Shown: piece after piece, positions 1 to 7,412 of the stretch
Position numbering within the stretch: position 1 is the first letter of the stretch
Layout: each line of letters starts with the position of its first letter
NCBI GenBank assembly: GCA_035540895.1
Contig: DATLFR010000237.1
Coordinates: forward strand, 1 to 37,699
Direction: 5' to 3'
Source: Actinomycetota bacterium
Lineage (GTDB): Bacteria > Actinomycetota > JAICYB01
Length of the DNA stretch: 37,699 bases
Notes under the pieces: generated by a model
Told to the model about the DNA's origin: nothing
The model's database searches: none
The model's input: the letters and a program-made list of their open reading frames with translations, nothing else
Program-made: the position numbers and the translations under genes

Positions 1-846
1 GGGCTGGTCGGCCCGGACACGGTCGGGCTGATGATCACGAACCCCAACACCCTCGGCGTCTTCGAGTCGAGGATCTCGGAGATCACCTCGATCGTGCACG
101 AGGCGGGGGGTCTGGCCTACTGCGACGGCGCGAACCTCAACGCGATCGTCGGCCGCGCCCGTCCGGGCGATATGGGTTTCGACGTCGTCCACATCAACCT
201 GCACAAGACGTTCTCGACCCCCCACGGCGGGGGAGGTCCGGGGGCGGGTCCGCTCTGCGTCAAGGAGCACCTGGCTCCCCACCTCCCGGTCCCGCGCGTG
301 GTCCGCCTGCAGGACGGGACGTTCGACCTCGTCACCGACGACGCCTCGTCCATCGGACCGGTCCACTCGTTCGCCGGCAACTTCGCGGTCGTCGTTCGGG
401 CCTACGCCTACCTGCGCAGGCTGGGAGCCGAGGGGCTGCGGCGGGTGTCCGGGCACGCCGTCCTGAACGCCAACTACCTGAAGGCGCGGCTGATCGACCG
501 CTACCCCGTCCCGTACCCCTCGGGCACGATGCACGAGTTCGTGGCCTCCGGGGACCGCTTCCGCCGACATGGCGTCAGGACCTTCGATATCGCGAAGGCG
601 CTGCTCGACCACGGGTTCCACGCGCCCACCATCTACTTCCCGCTCACGGTGCGGGAGGCGCTCATGATCGAGCCCACCGAGACGGAGTCGAAGGAGACCC
701 TGGACCGGTTCGTGGAAGCGATGCTCGAGATCGCGGACCGAGCGGAGAGCGGGGAGGGCGAGCACCTGAGGACCGCCCCCCACGAGCTGCCGGTCCGGCG
801 TCTGGACGAGGCCCGCGCGGCCCGTCAGCTCACGCTGCGCGGCTGA
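1..846 (+). CDS. gcvPB: Glycine dehydrogenase (decarboxylating) subunit 2, C-terminal part
   Basis: The 5' end lies outside the window; the frame is open from base 1. GcvPB is one half of the split P-protein of the glycine cleavage system, which decarboxylates glycine on pyridoxal phosphate and passes the aminomethyl group to the lipoyl H-protein in the cytoplasm. The visible part holds the family hallmarks: NPNTLG near the start, then YCDGAN, then [16 protein letters not shown], where the Lys encoded at 205-207 is the expected PLP-binding lysine, followed by a glycine-rich loop. The C-terminal small domain ([29 protein letters not shown]) is complete, so the 3' end is intact. gcvPA would be expected directly upstream. 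The stop lies three bases from the stop of the convergent metallothionein-like gene. Confidence 0.95.
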   Translation, partial: GLVGPDTVGLMITNPNTLGVFESRISEITSIVHEAGGLAYCDGANLNAIVGRARPGDMGFDVVHINLHKTFSTPHGGGGPGAGPLCVKEHLAPHLPVPRVVRLQDGTFDLVTDDASSIGPVHSFAGNFAVVVRAYAYLRRLGAEGLRRVSGHAVLNANYLKARLIDRYPVPYPSGTMHEFVASGDRFRRHGVRTFDIAKALLDHGFHAPTIYFPLTVREALMIEPTETESKETLDRFVEAMLEIADRAESGEGEHLRTAPHELPVRRLDEARAARQLTLRG

Positions 847-849
847 GCG

Positions 850-1029
850 TCACAGCACCTTCCGGCCCTGCGCCGTCCCGAACTCCTCGTCCTCCGCCTC
901 GCACCCTTCGTGGCCGCATCGGCACCCGTGGTTGCCCGCCTGCGCGTCGTGGCGGCAGTCGTCCGAGCAGTAGCCGCCTTCGCCGGCCGAGCATGTGCAC
1001 GGCACGTGCATGCAGTCCGTGTCCGCCAT
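850..1029 (-). CDS. Metallothionein-like Cys/His-rich protein (short form, internal start)
   Basis: The 59-residue product has eight cysteines (6, 11, 13, 21, 25, 36, 38, 43) and four histidines (8, 27, 34, 40). The spacing, CMHVPCTC, then YCSDDC, then CRCGHEGC, follows the plan of SmtA/BmtA bacterial metallothioneins, which bind Zn, Cd or Cu through clustered Cys and His around a small zinc-finger fold. Its ATG at 1029 is preceded by a strong Shine-Dalgarno AGGAGGG (1034-1040, minus strand), with five bases between the GGAGG core and the ATG. This is the best ribosome site in the region and argues that a soluble form is made. The acidic tail EAEDEEF is unusual. It shares frame and stop with the long form. 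Likely roles are metal buffering or detoxification. Confidence 0.65.
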   Translation of the reverse strand: MADTDCMHVPCTCSAGEGGYCSDDCRHDAQAGNHGCRCGHEGCEAEDEEFGTAQGRKVL

Positions 1030-1209
1030 CTCTCCCTCCTGTGTCGATGCGGGGTTCATGCCCGGTTCCGTGCTCTCCGACTCCTGGGCTCGCATCTCCC
1101 GTCCCCACTGGATGCGCCTCCAGATCAGGTAGACGGCGACCGGCAGCACGAAGGTGAGCAGCTCCGGGATGCCTCCCAGGTGCGCGTACGAGGCGACGGG
1201 GCCTTCCAT
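850..1209 (-). CDS. Membrane-anchored metallothionein-like protein (long form)
   Basis: The 119-residue reading frame joins two parts without a stop between them. Residues 1-60 carry one hydrophobic segment (about residues 13-30, PELLTFVLPVAVYLIW) followed by basic residues RRIQWGR and a polar linker. Residues 61-119 are a small Cys/His-rich domain resembling bacterial SmtA-type metallothioneins. The start ATG at 1209 lies 6 bases after a -10-like TACGGT (1216-1221 on the minus strand), as in the leaderless genes of this window, and has only a weak purine stretch as ribosome site. If translated through, the product would hold a metal-binding domain at the inner membrane face. Alternatively the N-terminal part is a separate small membrane protein that runs in frame into the next one. 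The membrane/metal fusion is inferred, not known to me from a described family. Confidence 0.55.
   Translation of the reverse strand: MEGPVASYAHLGGIPELLTFVLPVAVYLIWRRIQWGREMRAQESESTEPGMNPASTQEGEMADTDCMHVPCTCSAGEGGYCSDDCRHDAQAGNHGCRCGHEGCEAEDEEFGTAQGRKVL
1034..1040 (-). promoter_or_regulatory. Internal Shine-Dalgarno for the short metallothionein form
   Basis: AGGAGGG on the minus strand sits just before an in-frame ATG at 1029. The site lies inside the longer reading frame, where it encodes part of a Gln-Glu-Gly-Glu linker. It supports initiation at the metallothionein domain itself. Confidence 0.6.
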
Positions 1210-1215
1210 GTCCTC

Positions 1216-1221
1216 ACCGTA
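1216..1221 (-). promoter_or_regulatory. -10 box candidate for the long metallothionein form
   Basis: TACGGT on the minus strand ends 6 bases before the ATG at 1209, the same geometry as the leaderless starts of polA, uvrC, uvrB and the VOC gene. No convincing -35 is visible. It lies in the 66-base divergent spacer shared with the EthD-like gene. Confidence 0.35.
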
Positions 1222-1235
1222 TCGGGCGGTGACGG

Positions 1236-1241
1236 TAGTGT
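1236..1241 (+). promoter_or_regulatory. -10 box upstream of the EthD/paaFG operon
   Basis: TAGTGT fits the actinobacterial -10 consensus TANNNT and is the same hexamer as at 10908. It is flanked by GACG and CGTC, a 4-bp inverted repeat. A start near 1248 would give a leader of about 28 bases with a good ribosome site before the ATG at 1276. Confidence 0.45.
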
Positions 1242-1275
1242 CGTCTTCCTGGTGCGGCACGACCGAGGAGGGGAC

Positions 1276-1590
1276 ATGACAGCTCGACTGATCGCCGTGT
1301 ACCGCAAGCCCGACGACCCGGACACGTTCGACACCCACTACAACGACGTGCACCTCCCGTTGGCGCGCACGATGCCCGGGATCCGCAAGGTCGAGGTGCA
1401 CCGGGCGCGCAAGGCGCTCATCGGCGACGACGACAACTACATCGTCACCGTGATGCACTTCGACGACGCCGAGGCGTTGGAGCGGGCGACCTCGTCGGAA
1501 GAGGGGATGGCGGCCGGCAAGGACGCGTACAAGCTGTCCGGCGGCACCGTGAAGCTCTTCGTCGCCGAGTGCGAAGAGGTGCAGACGTGA
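1276..1590 (+). CDS. EthD-family protein
   Basis: The 104-residue protein matches the EthD/dimeric alpha-beta barrel family: it begins with ARLIAVYRKPDDPDTF, then HYNDVHLPLARTMPGI, an N-terminal strand and the conserved His region typical of EthD, and ends with a short C-terminal strand. Such proteins occur in catabolic gene clusters; their chemistry is usually unknown. The ATG at 1276 is preceded by GAGGAGGGG with short spacing; earlier in-frame ATGs lie in the metallothionein gene on the other strand and are rejected. The stop overlaps the GTG of the next gene (GTGA), so it is the first gene of a coupled operon with two crotonase-family enzymes. A role in the neighbouring aromatic acid degradation is inferred from position only. 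Confidence 0.85.
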   Translation: MTARLIAVYRKPDDPDTFDTHYNDVHLPLARTMPGIRKVEVHRARKALIGDDDNYIVTVMHFDDAEALERATSSEEGMAAGKDAYKLSGGTVKLFVAECEEVQT

Positions 1591-2369
1591 CGGAAGGGTA
1601 CGAGACGCTGATCGTCGAGAAGGTCGACGACGACGTCGGCCTGATCCGGCTCAACCGGCCCGACTCCCTCAACGCCCTCAACTCCACGCTGATGGAGGAG
1701 CTGCTGGAGGCGCTGCTCGACTTCGAGGGCGACGACGACATCCGCTGCATCGTCATCACCGGCAACGAGCGCGCCTTCGCGGCGGGAGCCGACATCTCCG
1801 AGATGGCCGACGCCACGCTGGTCGACGCCTACCGGGCCGACAACCTGGCCCTGTGGGACGGGATCGCAGAGATCAGGACACCGATCATCGCCGCGGTCGA
1901 CGGATGGTGCCTGGGGGGCGGCTGCGAGCTCGCGATGACGTGCGACATCGTTATCGCGTCCGAGCGGGCGAGGTTCGGTCAGCCCGAGATCAAGATCGGC
2001 GTCATCCCCGGAGCGGGGGGGACACAGAGGCTCACGAAGGCGATCGGGAAGTCCCGGGCGATGGAGATGGTGCTGACCGGGGAGCCGATGGATGCGGCGG
2101 AGGCCGTGGCCCGGGGCCTGGTTAGCCGGACCGTCCCTGCGGAGACGCTGATGGATGAGACGCTCCGGGTAGCGAAGCAGATCGCGTCGATGCCGCCGAT
2201 CGCCGTCCAGATCGGCAAGGACTCGGTCAACCGCTCGTACGAGACGACGTTGAGCGAGGGAGTGAAGGCGGAGCGGCGCAACTTCTACCTGCTCTTCGCG
2301 ACGGAGGACCGGCGGGAGGGGATGGAGGCCTTCGTGAACAAGCGCAAGCCGGAGTGGAAGGGGCGGTAG
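1587..2369 (+). CDS. paaF: Enoyl-CoA hydratase (PaaF-like)
   Basis: The 260-residue crotonase-family protein has the full set of hydratase features: the oxyanion-hole region AFAAGADISEM, and both catalytic glutamates, in GGGCELAMTCDIVIAS and in FGQPEIKIGVIPGAGG. It hydrates trans-2-enoyl-CoA esters. In the phenylacetate pathway PaaF hydrates 2,3-dehydroadipyl-CoA. Start GTG 1587 overlaps the stop of the EthD gene and has GAGGTG just upstream; the longer frame starting at 1569 adds six residues inside the previous gene and lacks a ribosome site. The assignment to PaaF rather than a general fatty-acid hydratase rests on the neighbouring paaG-like and paaABCD genes. Confidence 0.85.
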   Translation: MTEGYETLIVEKVDDDVGLIRLNRPDSLNALNSTLMEELLEALLDFEGDDDIRCIVITGNERAFAAGADISEMADATLVDAYRADNLALWDGIAEIRTPIIAAVDGWCLGGGCELAMTCDIVIASERARFGQPEIKIGVIPGAGGTQRLTKAIGKSRAMEMVLTGEPMDAAEAVARGLVSRTVPAETLMDETLRVAKQIASMPPIAVQIGKDSVNRSYETTLSEGVKAERRNFYLLFATEDRREGMEAFVNKRKPEWKGR

Positions 2370-2371
2370 GC

Positions 2372-3157
2372 ATGGCCTACGAGACCGTCCTCTACGAGGT
2401 CGCCGGTGGTGTGGCGACGATCACGATGAACCGTCCGGACGCGCGCAACGCGCTGAACGCCACGCTCGTCCGGGAGCTGCGCGATGCCCTCCGGACGGCC
2501 GGACGGGACCGGGGGGTGCGCGCCGTCGTCCTCACGGGAGCCGGTAGGGGCTTCTGCGCCGGACAGGATCTCAAGGACGTGACCGGCGACGCGACGCCCC
2601 CGACGCTGGGGGACCACCTGGAACGGACCCTGAACCCCCTGGCCCGCTCCATCTACGAGCTCCCGAAGCCCACCGTCGCGGCGTTGAACGGGGTGGCCGC
2701 CGGAGCGGGGGCCAGCCTCGCGCTCGCCTGCGACCTCCGCATCGCGTCCGAGGCCGCCTCCATGATCATCGTCTTCTCGAAGGTCGGGCTGATCCCCGAC
2801 TCCGGCGCGACCTGGCTCCTTCCCCGGATCGTCGGCCAGGGCCGCGCTCTGGAGATGGCCTACCTGGCCGAGCCGGTGGGGGCGGAAGAGGGGCTGCGGA
2901 CCGGTCTCTTCAACCGGGTCGTGCCCGCCGACGACCTCGCCTCGGCGGCGGGCGAGCTCGCGCAGAGGCTGGCCTCCGGGCCCACGACGGCGTTCTCGCT
3001 CACGAAGCGGGCGATCGACCGGGCGTGGGGGAGCACCTACGAGCAGGCCCTCCAGCACGAGGCGCACCTGCAGACGGCGGCGGGTCGCGGCTCCGACTAC
3101 ACCGAAGGCGTGAACGCGTTCGTCGAGAAGCGCGCACCCGACTTCACGGGAGCCTAG
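2372..3157 (+). CDS. paaG: 1,2-epoxyphenylacetyl-CoA isomerase (PaaG-like)
   Basis: The 261-residue crotonase-family protein has the oxyanion region GFCAGQDLKDV and the motif VGLIPDSGATWLLPRIVG. The Asp of IPDSG takes the place of the hydratase glutamate, as in PaaG and other isomerases, and the first glutamate is replaced too (GAGASLALACD). PaaG converts ring-1,2-epoxyphenylacetyl-CoA to the oxepin. The Gly-to-Ala in PDSGAT is a small departure from the usual PDSGGT/S. The start ATG lies two bases after the previous stop, and the stop is followed immediately by the ATG of a GNAT gene, so the genes are almost certainly cotranscribed. A related isomerase with other substrates remains possible. 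Confidence 0.85.
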   Translation: MAYETVLYEVAGGVATITMNRPDARNALNATLVRELRDALRTAGRDRGVRAVVLTGAGRGFCAGQDLKDVTGDATPPTLGDHLERTLNPLARSIYELPKPTVAALNGVAAGAGASLALACDLRIASEAASMIIVFSKVGLIPDSGATWLLPRIVGQGRALEMAYLAEPVGAEEGLRTGLFNRVVPADDLASAAGELAQRLASGPTTAFSLTKRAIDRAWGSTYEQALQHEAHLQTAAGRGSDYTEGVNAFVEKRAPDFTGA

Positions 3158-3793
3158 ATGGTCGCACCGCTGACGTCTGGAGACGTCGACGAGGCGGCCG
3201 GCCTCCTATCGCTTGCTCTCTACGAGGACCCGATCATCTCGTACATGCTCCCGGACGCGGACACACGCCTCGAGCTGGGCGCCCACAACTTCCGCGGACT
3301 CGTCAGGTTCGGCGTCATGTTCGGCTTGGCGCTCGGGACGGACCCGCCCCTGGGCGGTGTCCTCGTCGCGAACCCGCCCCGTGTGGACATCACCCCCGAG
3401 ACCGCTCGGGCGGCCGGGCTCACGGACCGGGTTCAGCACCTGGGTCGGGACGCGGTCATTCGTCAGGGCATGCTCATGGACCACCTGGAGGCCGTCCATC
3501 GCCGAGACTTGCCTCCGGACCACTGGTACGTCTCCATAGTCGGCGTACTTCCAAACCGGCAGCGGCGAGGCGTCGGGACGGCCCTGTTCGAGCCGGTCCT
3601 GGCGCGTGCGGACCAGGACGGACTCCCGTGCTACCTCGATACCGCGCAGGCCCGGAACGCTGCGTTCTTCCAGAGCCTCGGCTTCGAGGTGCTCACGGAG
3701 AGCGAGTACGAGCCCGCCTCGCTCATGCTCTGGACCTGCGTACGGGAGCCCCGACGTCCCGACGGAGACGGTGGCCGGCATGCCCCCCGCTAG
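3158..3793 (+). CDS. GNAT-family N-acetyltransferase
   Basis: This 211-residue protein carries the acetyl-CoA pyrophosphate-binding motif A, VGVLPNRQRRGVGTAL (residues 128-143), preceded by the expected beta strand WYVSIVGV, and motif B near YLDTAQARNAAFFQSLGFEV. It resembles GNATs of the type with an N-terminal arm that start APLTSGDVDEAA. The substrate cannot be told. The ATG directly follows the paaG stop with no spacer. Its stop codon TAG (3791-3793) is part of the -10 hexamer TAGACT proposed for paaA, so the gene end and the next promoter overlap. The C-terminal tail RRPDGDGGRHAPR is probably disordered. Confidence 0.88.
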   Translation: MVAPLTSGDVDEAAGLLSLALYEDPIISYMLPDADTRLELGAHNFRGLVRFGVMFGLALGTDPPLGGVLVANPPRVDITPETARAAGLTDRVQHLGRDAVIRQGMLMDHLEAVHRRDLPPDHWYVSIVGVLPNRQRRGVGTALFEPVLARADQDGLPCYLDTAQARNAAFFQSLGFEVLTESEYEPASLMLWTCVREPRRPDGDGGRHAPR

Positions 3794-3796
3794 ACT
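3791..3796 (+). promoter_or_regulatory. -10 box upstream of paaA
   Basis: TAGACT overlaps the stop of the GNAT gene and lies 32 bases before the paaA ATG. The same hexamer occurs upstream of paaC (5115). No clear -35 is seen. The leader carries CCGAGGGGG just before the start codon. Confidence 0.45.
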
Positions 3797-3828
3797 GGGT
3801 AGGTAGCCCACGCCCCGAGGGGGAACGC

Positions 3829-4770
3829 ATGCAGAGCCCACCCATCGAACGGACCGACACCGAGTACGTCGACCGCGTCCTCGCGTTCAAGGCCCGCATC
3901 GACGCGGGCGAGAAGGTCGAGGCGGCCGACTGGATGCCCGACGAGTACCGCGACGCGGTCCTTCGGTTCATCGAGATGCACGCCAACTCCGAGATCATGG
4001 GCGCGCTGCCGGAGCGGGAGTGGATCCCCAGGGCTCCCAGCCTGCGCCGCAAGCTCTCGCTCACCTCGAAGGTGCAGGACGAGGTCGGCCACGCCCAGAT
4101 CCTCTACCGGGTGGCCGAGGACCTGGGCAAGAGCCGGGAGAAGATGTTCGACGACCTGGTCAACGGGCGCACGAAGTTCCACAACGTCTTCCACTACCCG
4201 ACCCGGTCCTGGGGGGACGTGGCGGTGATCGGCTGGCTGATCGACGGCGCGGCGCTCGTCACCCAGAAGGCGCTGCTGAACTGCTCCTACGAGCCCTACG
4301 TGCGGGCCATGAAGCGGATCTGCGCCGAGGAGTCGCTGCATCTGCGCCACGGCGAGGATCTCACGCTCGAGCTCGTCAGCGGCACGCCCGAGCAGCGCGA
4401 GATGTTCCAGGACGCGGTGAACCGCTGGTGGCGGCCGATCATGCACTTCTTCGGCCCGCCGTCCAAGCCGGGGAAGGACGCGCTCCTCTACTGGGGCATC
4501 AAGTCGAAGTCGAACGAGGAGCTGCGCGACGAGTTCTTCTCCACCTACGTTCCCCGCCTGTGGGACCTGGGCATCTCGGTGCCGGACCCCGAGCTCCGCT
4601 ACGACGAGCAGGGGGGACGCTGGCACTGGGGCGACCCCGACTGGGACGAGTTCTGGCAGGTCGTGAAGGGTCAGGGCCCGAAGACGGCCGAGCGGCTGGG
4701 CCTGCGCAAGCACGCTTGGGACACCCACGCCTGGGTGCGCCAGGCGTTCAACGGCAGCGCGGTCGCCTGA
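3829..4770 (+). CDS. paaA: 1,2-phenylacetyl-CoA epoxidase, catalytic subunit A
   Basis: PaaA is the di-iron oxygenase subunit that epoxidises the ring of phenylacetyl-CoA with O2 and electrons from PaaE. The 313-residue protein shows the ferritin-like bundle with the iron-ligand pairs expected for PaaA: QDEVGHAQILYRVAEDLG in one helix and CAEESLHLRHGEDL in another. The segment HNVFHYPTRSWGDVAVIGWLIDGAA is also characteristic. Length matches the family (about 310). I chose ATG 3829 because the PaaA homology starts there and a purine-rich ribosome site precedes it; the frame is open much further upstream but overlaps the GNAT gene. It is followed four bases later by paaB. Confidence 0.96.
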   Translation: MQSPPIERTDTEYVDRVLAFKARIDAGEKVEAADWMPDEYRDAVLRFIEMHANSEIMGALPEREWIPRAPSLRRKLSLTSKVQDEVGHAQILYRVAEDLGKSREKMFDDLVNGRTKFHNVFHYPTRSWGDVAVIGWLIDGAALVTQKALLNCSYEPYVRAMKRICAEESLHLRHGEDLTLELVSGTPEQREMFQDAVNRWWRPIMHFFGPPSKPGKDALLYWGIKSKSNEELRDEFFSTYVPRLWDLGISVPDPELRYDEQGGRWHWGDPDWDEFWQVVKGQGPKTAERLGLRKHAWDTHAWVRQAFNGSAVA

Positions 4771-4774
4771 CGTC

Positions 4775-5089
4775 ATGAAGGTGTGGGAGGTCTTCGGCGA
4801 GCGGCGCCTCGCGGAGGACCCGCAGGTCGTCGGCACCATCCTGGCTCCCGATCTCGAGATGGCCCTCCTGCTCGCCCGCGAGTGCTACTTCCGCCGCGGC
4901 GAGGGACAGCGCTACGCGGTGCGGGAGCGAGGGACGGACGAGCTGCACTGGTGCCGCGAGGACGAGGTGGTCGGCGGTGTGACCGACAAGTCCTACCGCC
5001 GTCCGGACGGCTACGTCGGCGTGGGAGCCAAGTTCCAGCGCGTGAAGGAGGAGCTGGCGGCCAGGGGAGTGGCTCCCTTCCGTCCCTGA
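4775..5089 (+). CDS. paaB: 1,2-phenylacetyl-CoA epoxidase subunit B
   Basis: PaaB is a small subunit of the PaaABCE epoxidase that bridges complexes of the A and C subunits. The 104-residue product is of normal length and shows the family features MKVWEVFGE at the N-terminus, LLLARECYFRRGEG, and WCREDEVVGG. It starts four bases after the paaA stop and is probably translated from the same message. A GC-rich hairpin (5090-5113) follows its stop codon directly, suggesting that at least part of the paaAB transcript ends here and that paaC is served by its own promoter. Confidence 0.95.
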   Translation: MKVWEVFGERRLAEDPQVVGTILAPDLEMALLLARECYFRRGEGQRYAVRERGTDELHWCREDEVVGGVTDKSYRRPDGYVGVGAKFQRVKEELAARGVAPFRP

Positions 5090-5113
5090 CGGCGGGACCC
5101 CTCCGGGCCGCCG
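5090..5113 (+). terminator. Terminator-like hairpin between paaB and paaC
   Basis: CGGCGG (5090-5095) and CCGCCG (5108-5113) are exact reverse complements around a 12-base loop, beginning one base after the paaB stop. There is no T-run. The paaC -10 box TAGACT begins two bases after the right arm. Confidence 0.45.
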
Positions 5114-5114
5114 A

Positions 5115-5120
5115 TAGACT
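5115..5120 (+). promoter_or_regulatory. -10 box upstream of paaC
   Basis: TAGACT, identical to the hexamer before paaA, lies 28 bases before the paaC GTG. A GGAGGAGGA ribosome site follows. Having a separate promoter for paaC would split the epoxidase genes into two transcripts. Confidence 0.45.
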
Positions 5121-5142
5121 GGACCCGTGGGAGGAGGATCCT

Positions 5143-5895
5143 GTGTCCGAGAATGACCACGCCCGACTCAGCCTCCTGCTCGCGCTCGCCGACGACGAGC
5201 TGATCCTCGGCCACCGTCACTCCGAGTGGACGGGATGGGCTCCCATGATCGAGGTCGACCTCGCCTTCTCCTCCATAGCGCAGGACGAGATCGCCCACGC
5301 CCAGATCCTGTACGAGCTGGCCGAGCCGCTCGACGGACGGGAACCCGACGCGCTCGCCCTCGGGCGTCACCCGGGCGAGTACCGCAACGCGATCGTCTGC
5401 GAGCACGACAGCCGCGACTGGGGGTACACCCTCGCCCGCCACTACCTGTACGACGTGGCCGACGACGTGCGGCTCGGCTCGCTCGAGTCCTCCAGCTGGA
5501 GCGAGCTCGCCAAGGCGGTGTCCGTCATCCGCCTCGAGGAGCGCTACCACCTCGACCACGCCCGTTCCTGGCTGCGGAGGTTGACCGGGGCCGGTCATGG
5601 GGACCACCTGTCCGGTGCGCTGGCTACGGTCGCCGGAGAGGTCTCCGCCTTGTTCGAGCCGCTGTGGGAGGAGGATGTCCTGGTGAGGTCGGGGGAGCTC
5701 CCACGTCCGCACGACGAGCTGCGTCAGGAGTGGCAGGACCGGGTGACCTCCGAGCTGAGCTCGTACGGGCTCCCCGTCCCGGACTTCACGCCGGCGGCGA
5801 CCGGCGGCCGGTACGGACAGCGATCCCCCGACTTCGCCCCCCTGTGGGAGGACCTGACCGGGCTGTACCGGACGCACCAGGGGGCCACCTGGTGA
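5143..5895 (+). CDS. paaC: 1,2-phenylacetyl-CoA epoxidase subunit C
   Basis: PaaC is the structural partner of PaaA, with the same ferritin-like fold. The 250-residue protein shows ALADDELILGHRHSEWTG, then AQDEIAHAQILYELAE and RLEERYHLDHARSWLRRL, with the C-terminal GGRYGQRSPDFAPLWEDLT typical of PaaC. Start GTG 5143 has a strong GGAGGAGGA ribosome site eight or so bases upstream. In characterised epoxidases PaaC supports PaaA and does not itself carry out the oxygenation; the sequence alone does not tell whether iron binds here. Its stop overlaps the GTG of paaD (GTGA). Confidence 0.94.
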   Translation: MSENDHARLSLLLALADDELILGHRHSEWTGWAPMIEVDLAFSSIAQDEIAHAQILYELAEPLDGREPDALALGRHPGEYRNAIVCEHDSRDWGYTLARHYLYDVADDVRLGSLESSSWSELAKAVSVIRLEERYHLDHARSWLRRLTGAGHGDHLSGALATVAGEVSALFEPLWEEDVLVRSGELPRPHDELRQEWQDRVTSELSSYGLPVPDFTPAATGGRYGQRSPDFAPLWEDLTGLYRTHQGATW

Positions 5896-6359
5896 GCGTC
5901 ACCGAGGCCCTCACGGCCGTGACCGACCCTGAGATCCCGAGCGCGTCGATAGTCGACCTGGGGATGGTGCACGCGGTGACCGAGTCGGCGGACGCCGTCG
6001 AGGTCGAGCTGCTCCCCACCTTCGTCGGGTGCCCGGCGAAGTACGTGATCGGACAGGACGTGGAGAGGGCGGTGTCCGGGGCCGCGCCCGGGAAGCGGGT
6101 CTCCGTCCGGTTCGTGTACGACCCCCCCTGGACGGCCGACCGGGTGAACGAGCGCGGGCGCGCGGCGCTGCGCGGGTTCGGGATCTCGCCCGACGCCGGG
6201 ACCTGTCCGTACTGCGGCTCCCGCGAGACGGACCTGGAGTCCGCGTTCGGACCCACCCCGTGCCGGAGCACCCACTTCTGCCGGTCGTGTAGGAACGTGT
6301 ACGAGGGGTTCAAGGACAAGGGCCGCCGGGTCCTGCCGATAGTGGGGGAGGCGTCGTGA
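5892..6359 (+). CDS. paaD: Phenylacetate degradation protein PaaD (DUF59/MIP18 domain)
   Basis: The 155-residue protein has an N-terminal DUF59/MIP18-like domain (VTDPEIPSASIVDLGMV, LLPTFVGCPAKYVI) and a C-terminal zinc-ribbon-like part with CPYCGS and CRSCRNVYEG. That is the standard architecture of PaaD, which is thought to help mature an iron centre or Fe-S cluster of the epoxidase. Start GTG 5892 overlaps the paaC stop, and the stop again overlaps the GTG of the next gene, so translation is coupled. PaaE, the Fe-S flavoprotein reductase, would normally follow but does not; a 2-oxoacid dehydrogenase follows instead. Confidence 0.93.
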   Translation: MSVTEALTAVTDPEIPSASIVDLGMVHAVTESADAVEVELLPTFVGCPAKYVIGQDVERAVSGAAPGKRVSVRFVYDPPWTADRVNERGRAALRGFGISPDAGTCPYCGSRETDLESAFGPTPCRSTHFCRSCRNVYEGFKDKGRRVLPIVGEAS

Positions 6360-7411
6360 GGACCCTGGAGGCGGACCAGCCCTACCAGCTGATAGCCCCG
6401 GACGGCACCGCCGCGTCGGGGGTGCGGGACCTCCCGCTGGACGACGACGACCTCCGCGACCTGTACCGGCGGATGGCGCTCGTCCGGCGGGCGGACACCG
6501 AGGCCACCGCACTCCAGCGCCAGGGCGAGCTCGCCGTGTGGGCTCCCATGGCCGGACAGGAGGCCGCCCAGGTCGGCAGCGCGTCCGCGCTCGAGCCGCA
6601 GGACATGGCCTTCCCGTCCTACCGGGAGCTGGGGGCGGCGATGACCCGCGGCGTCGACGTCGTCGGGTACCTGCACTTCTACCGGGGGACCTGGCACGGG
6701 GGGATCTATGACCCCAGCGAGCACGGGTTCGGGATGATCTCCGTCCCCGTCGCCAGCCAGTGCCTGCACGCGGCGGGGTGGGCGATGGGAGCCAGGTTCG
6801 ACGGCAAGGACTCGGTCGCCCTCGCCTACTTCGGCGACGGCGCGACCTCGGAGGGGGACTTCCACGAGGCGTGCAACTTCGCCGGGGTCTTCCGGGCTCC
6901 CGCGATCTTCTTCTGCCAGAACAACCGGTGGGCCATCTCGGTGCCGCTGAGCAAGCAGACGGCCGCGCCCATCTTCGAGAAGGCGAAGGCGTACGGGTTC
7001 CCCGGCGTCTGCGTCGACGGCAACGACGTGCTCGCCGTCTGGCAGGTGACGCGCGAGGCCCGAGAGCGGGCGCTCGAGGGGGTGCCCACGCTGATCGAGG
7101 CGATGACCTACCGCCTCGCCCCCCACTCCACGGCCGACGACGCGTCGATCTACCAGTCCGCGGAAGAGGTCGAGATGTGGCGCCCACGGGAGCCGATCGG
7201 GCGCTACGAGAGCTTCCTGCGGCGCGAGGGCCTCGCCGACGAAGACTTCTTCTCCGAGGTGGGAGCGGCGGCGGACGCGATCGCCCACCGCATCCGCACC
7301 GGCCTCGTGGGGGCGGGTCCGGAGCCGATCACGGACAGCTTCGACCACGTGTACGACGATCTGCCGCAGCACCTCGCCCGGCAGCGCGAAGAGGCGCTGA
7401 GGGACGACTGA
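6356..7411 (+). CDS. 2-oxoacid dehydrogenase E1 component, alpha subunit
   Basis: The 351-residue protein is the thiamine diphosphate-binding subunit of a heterotetrameric E1 (branched-chain or pyruvate type). The TPP motif begins with GDG at 160-162 and ends with NN at 189-190. Other hallmarks are YRELGAAMTRG, the substrate-entry loop SQCLHAAGWAMGA, and the phosphorylation-loop-like YRLAPHSTADD. In this family it decarboxylates a 2-oxoacid and reductively acylates the E2 lipoyl group. The N-terminus YQLIAPDG is like branched-chain 2-oxoacid dehydrogenases, so that substrate class is my preference. Start GTG overlaps the paaD stop; E1beta starts one base after its stop. Confidence 0.92.
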   Translation: MRTLEADQPYQLIAPDGTAASGVRDLPLDDDDLRDLYRRMALVRRADTEATALQRQGELAVWAPMAGQEAAQVGSASALEPQDMAFPSYRELGAAMTRGVDVVGYLHFYRGTWHGGIYDPSEHGFGMISVPVASQCLHAAGWAMGARFDGKDSVALAYFGDGATSEGDFHEACNFAGVFRAPAIFFCQNNRWAISVPLSKQTAAPIFEKAKAYGFPGVCVDGNDVLAVWQVTREARERALEGVPTLIEAMTYRLAPHSTADDASIYQSAEEVEMWRPREPIGRYESFLRREGLADEDFFSEVGAAADAIAHRIRTGLVGAGPEPITDSFDHVYDDLPQHLARQREEALRDD

Positions 7412-7412
7412 C

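Noticed and set aside
910-1275. Longer N-terminus for the EthD protein from ATG 910
   Set aside because: It would run antisense to the metallothionein gene and has no ribosome site or family similarity; ATG 1276 has both.
3025-3828. N-terminal extension of PaaA to 581 residues
   Set aside because: The extra part overlaps paaG and the GNAT gene in another frame and is Arg/Pro-rich shadow sequence.
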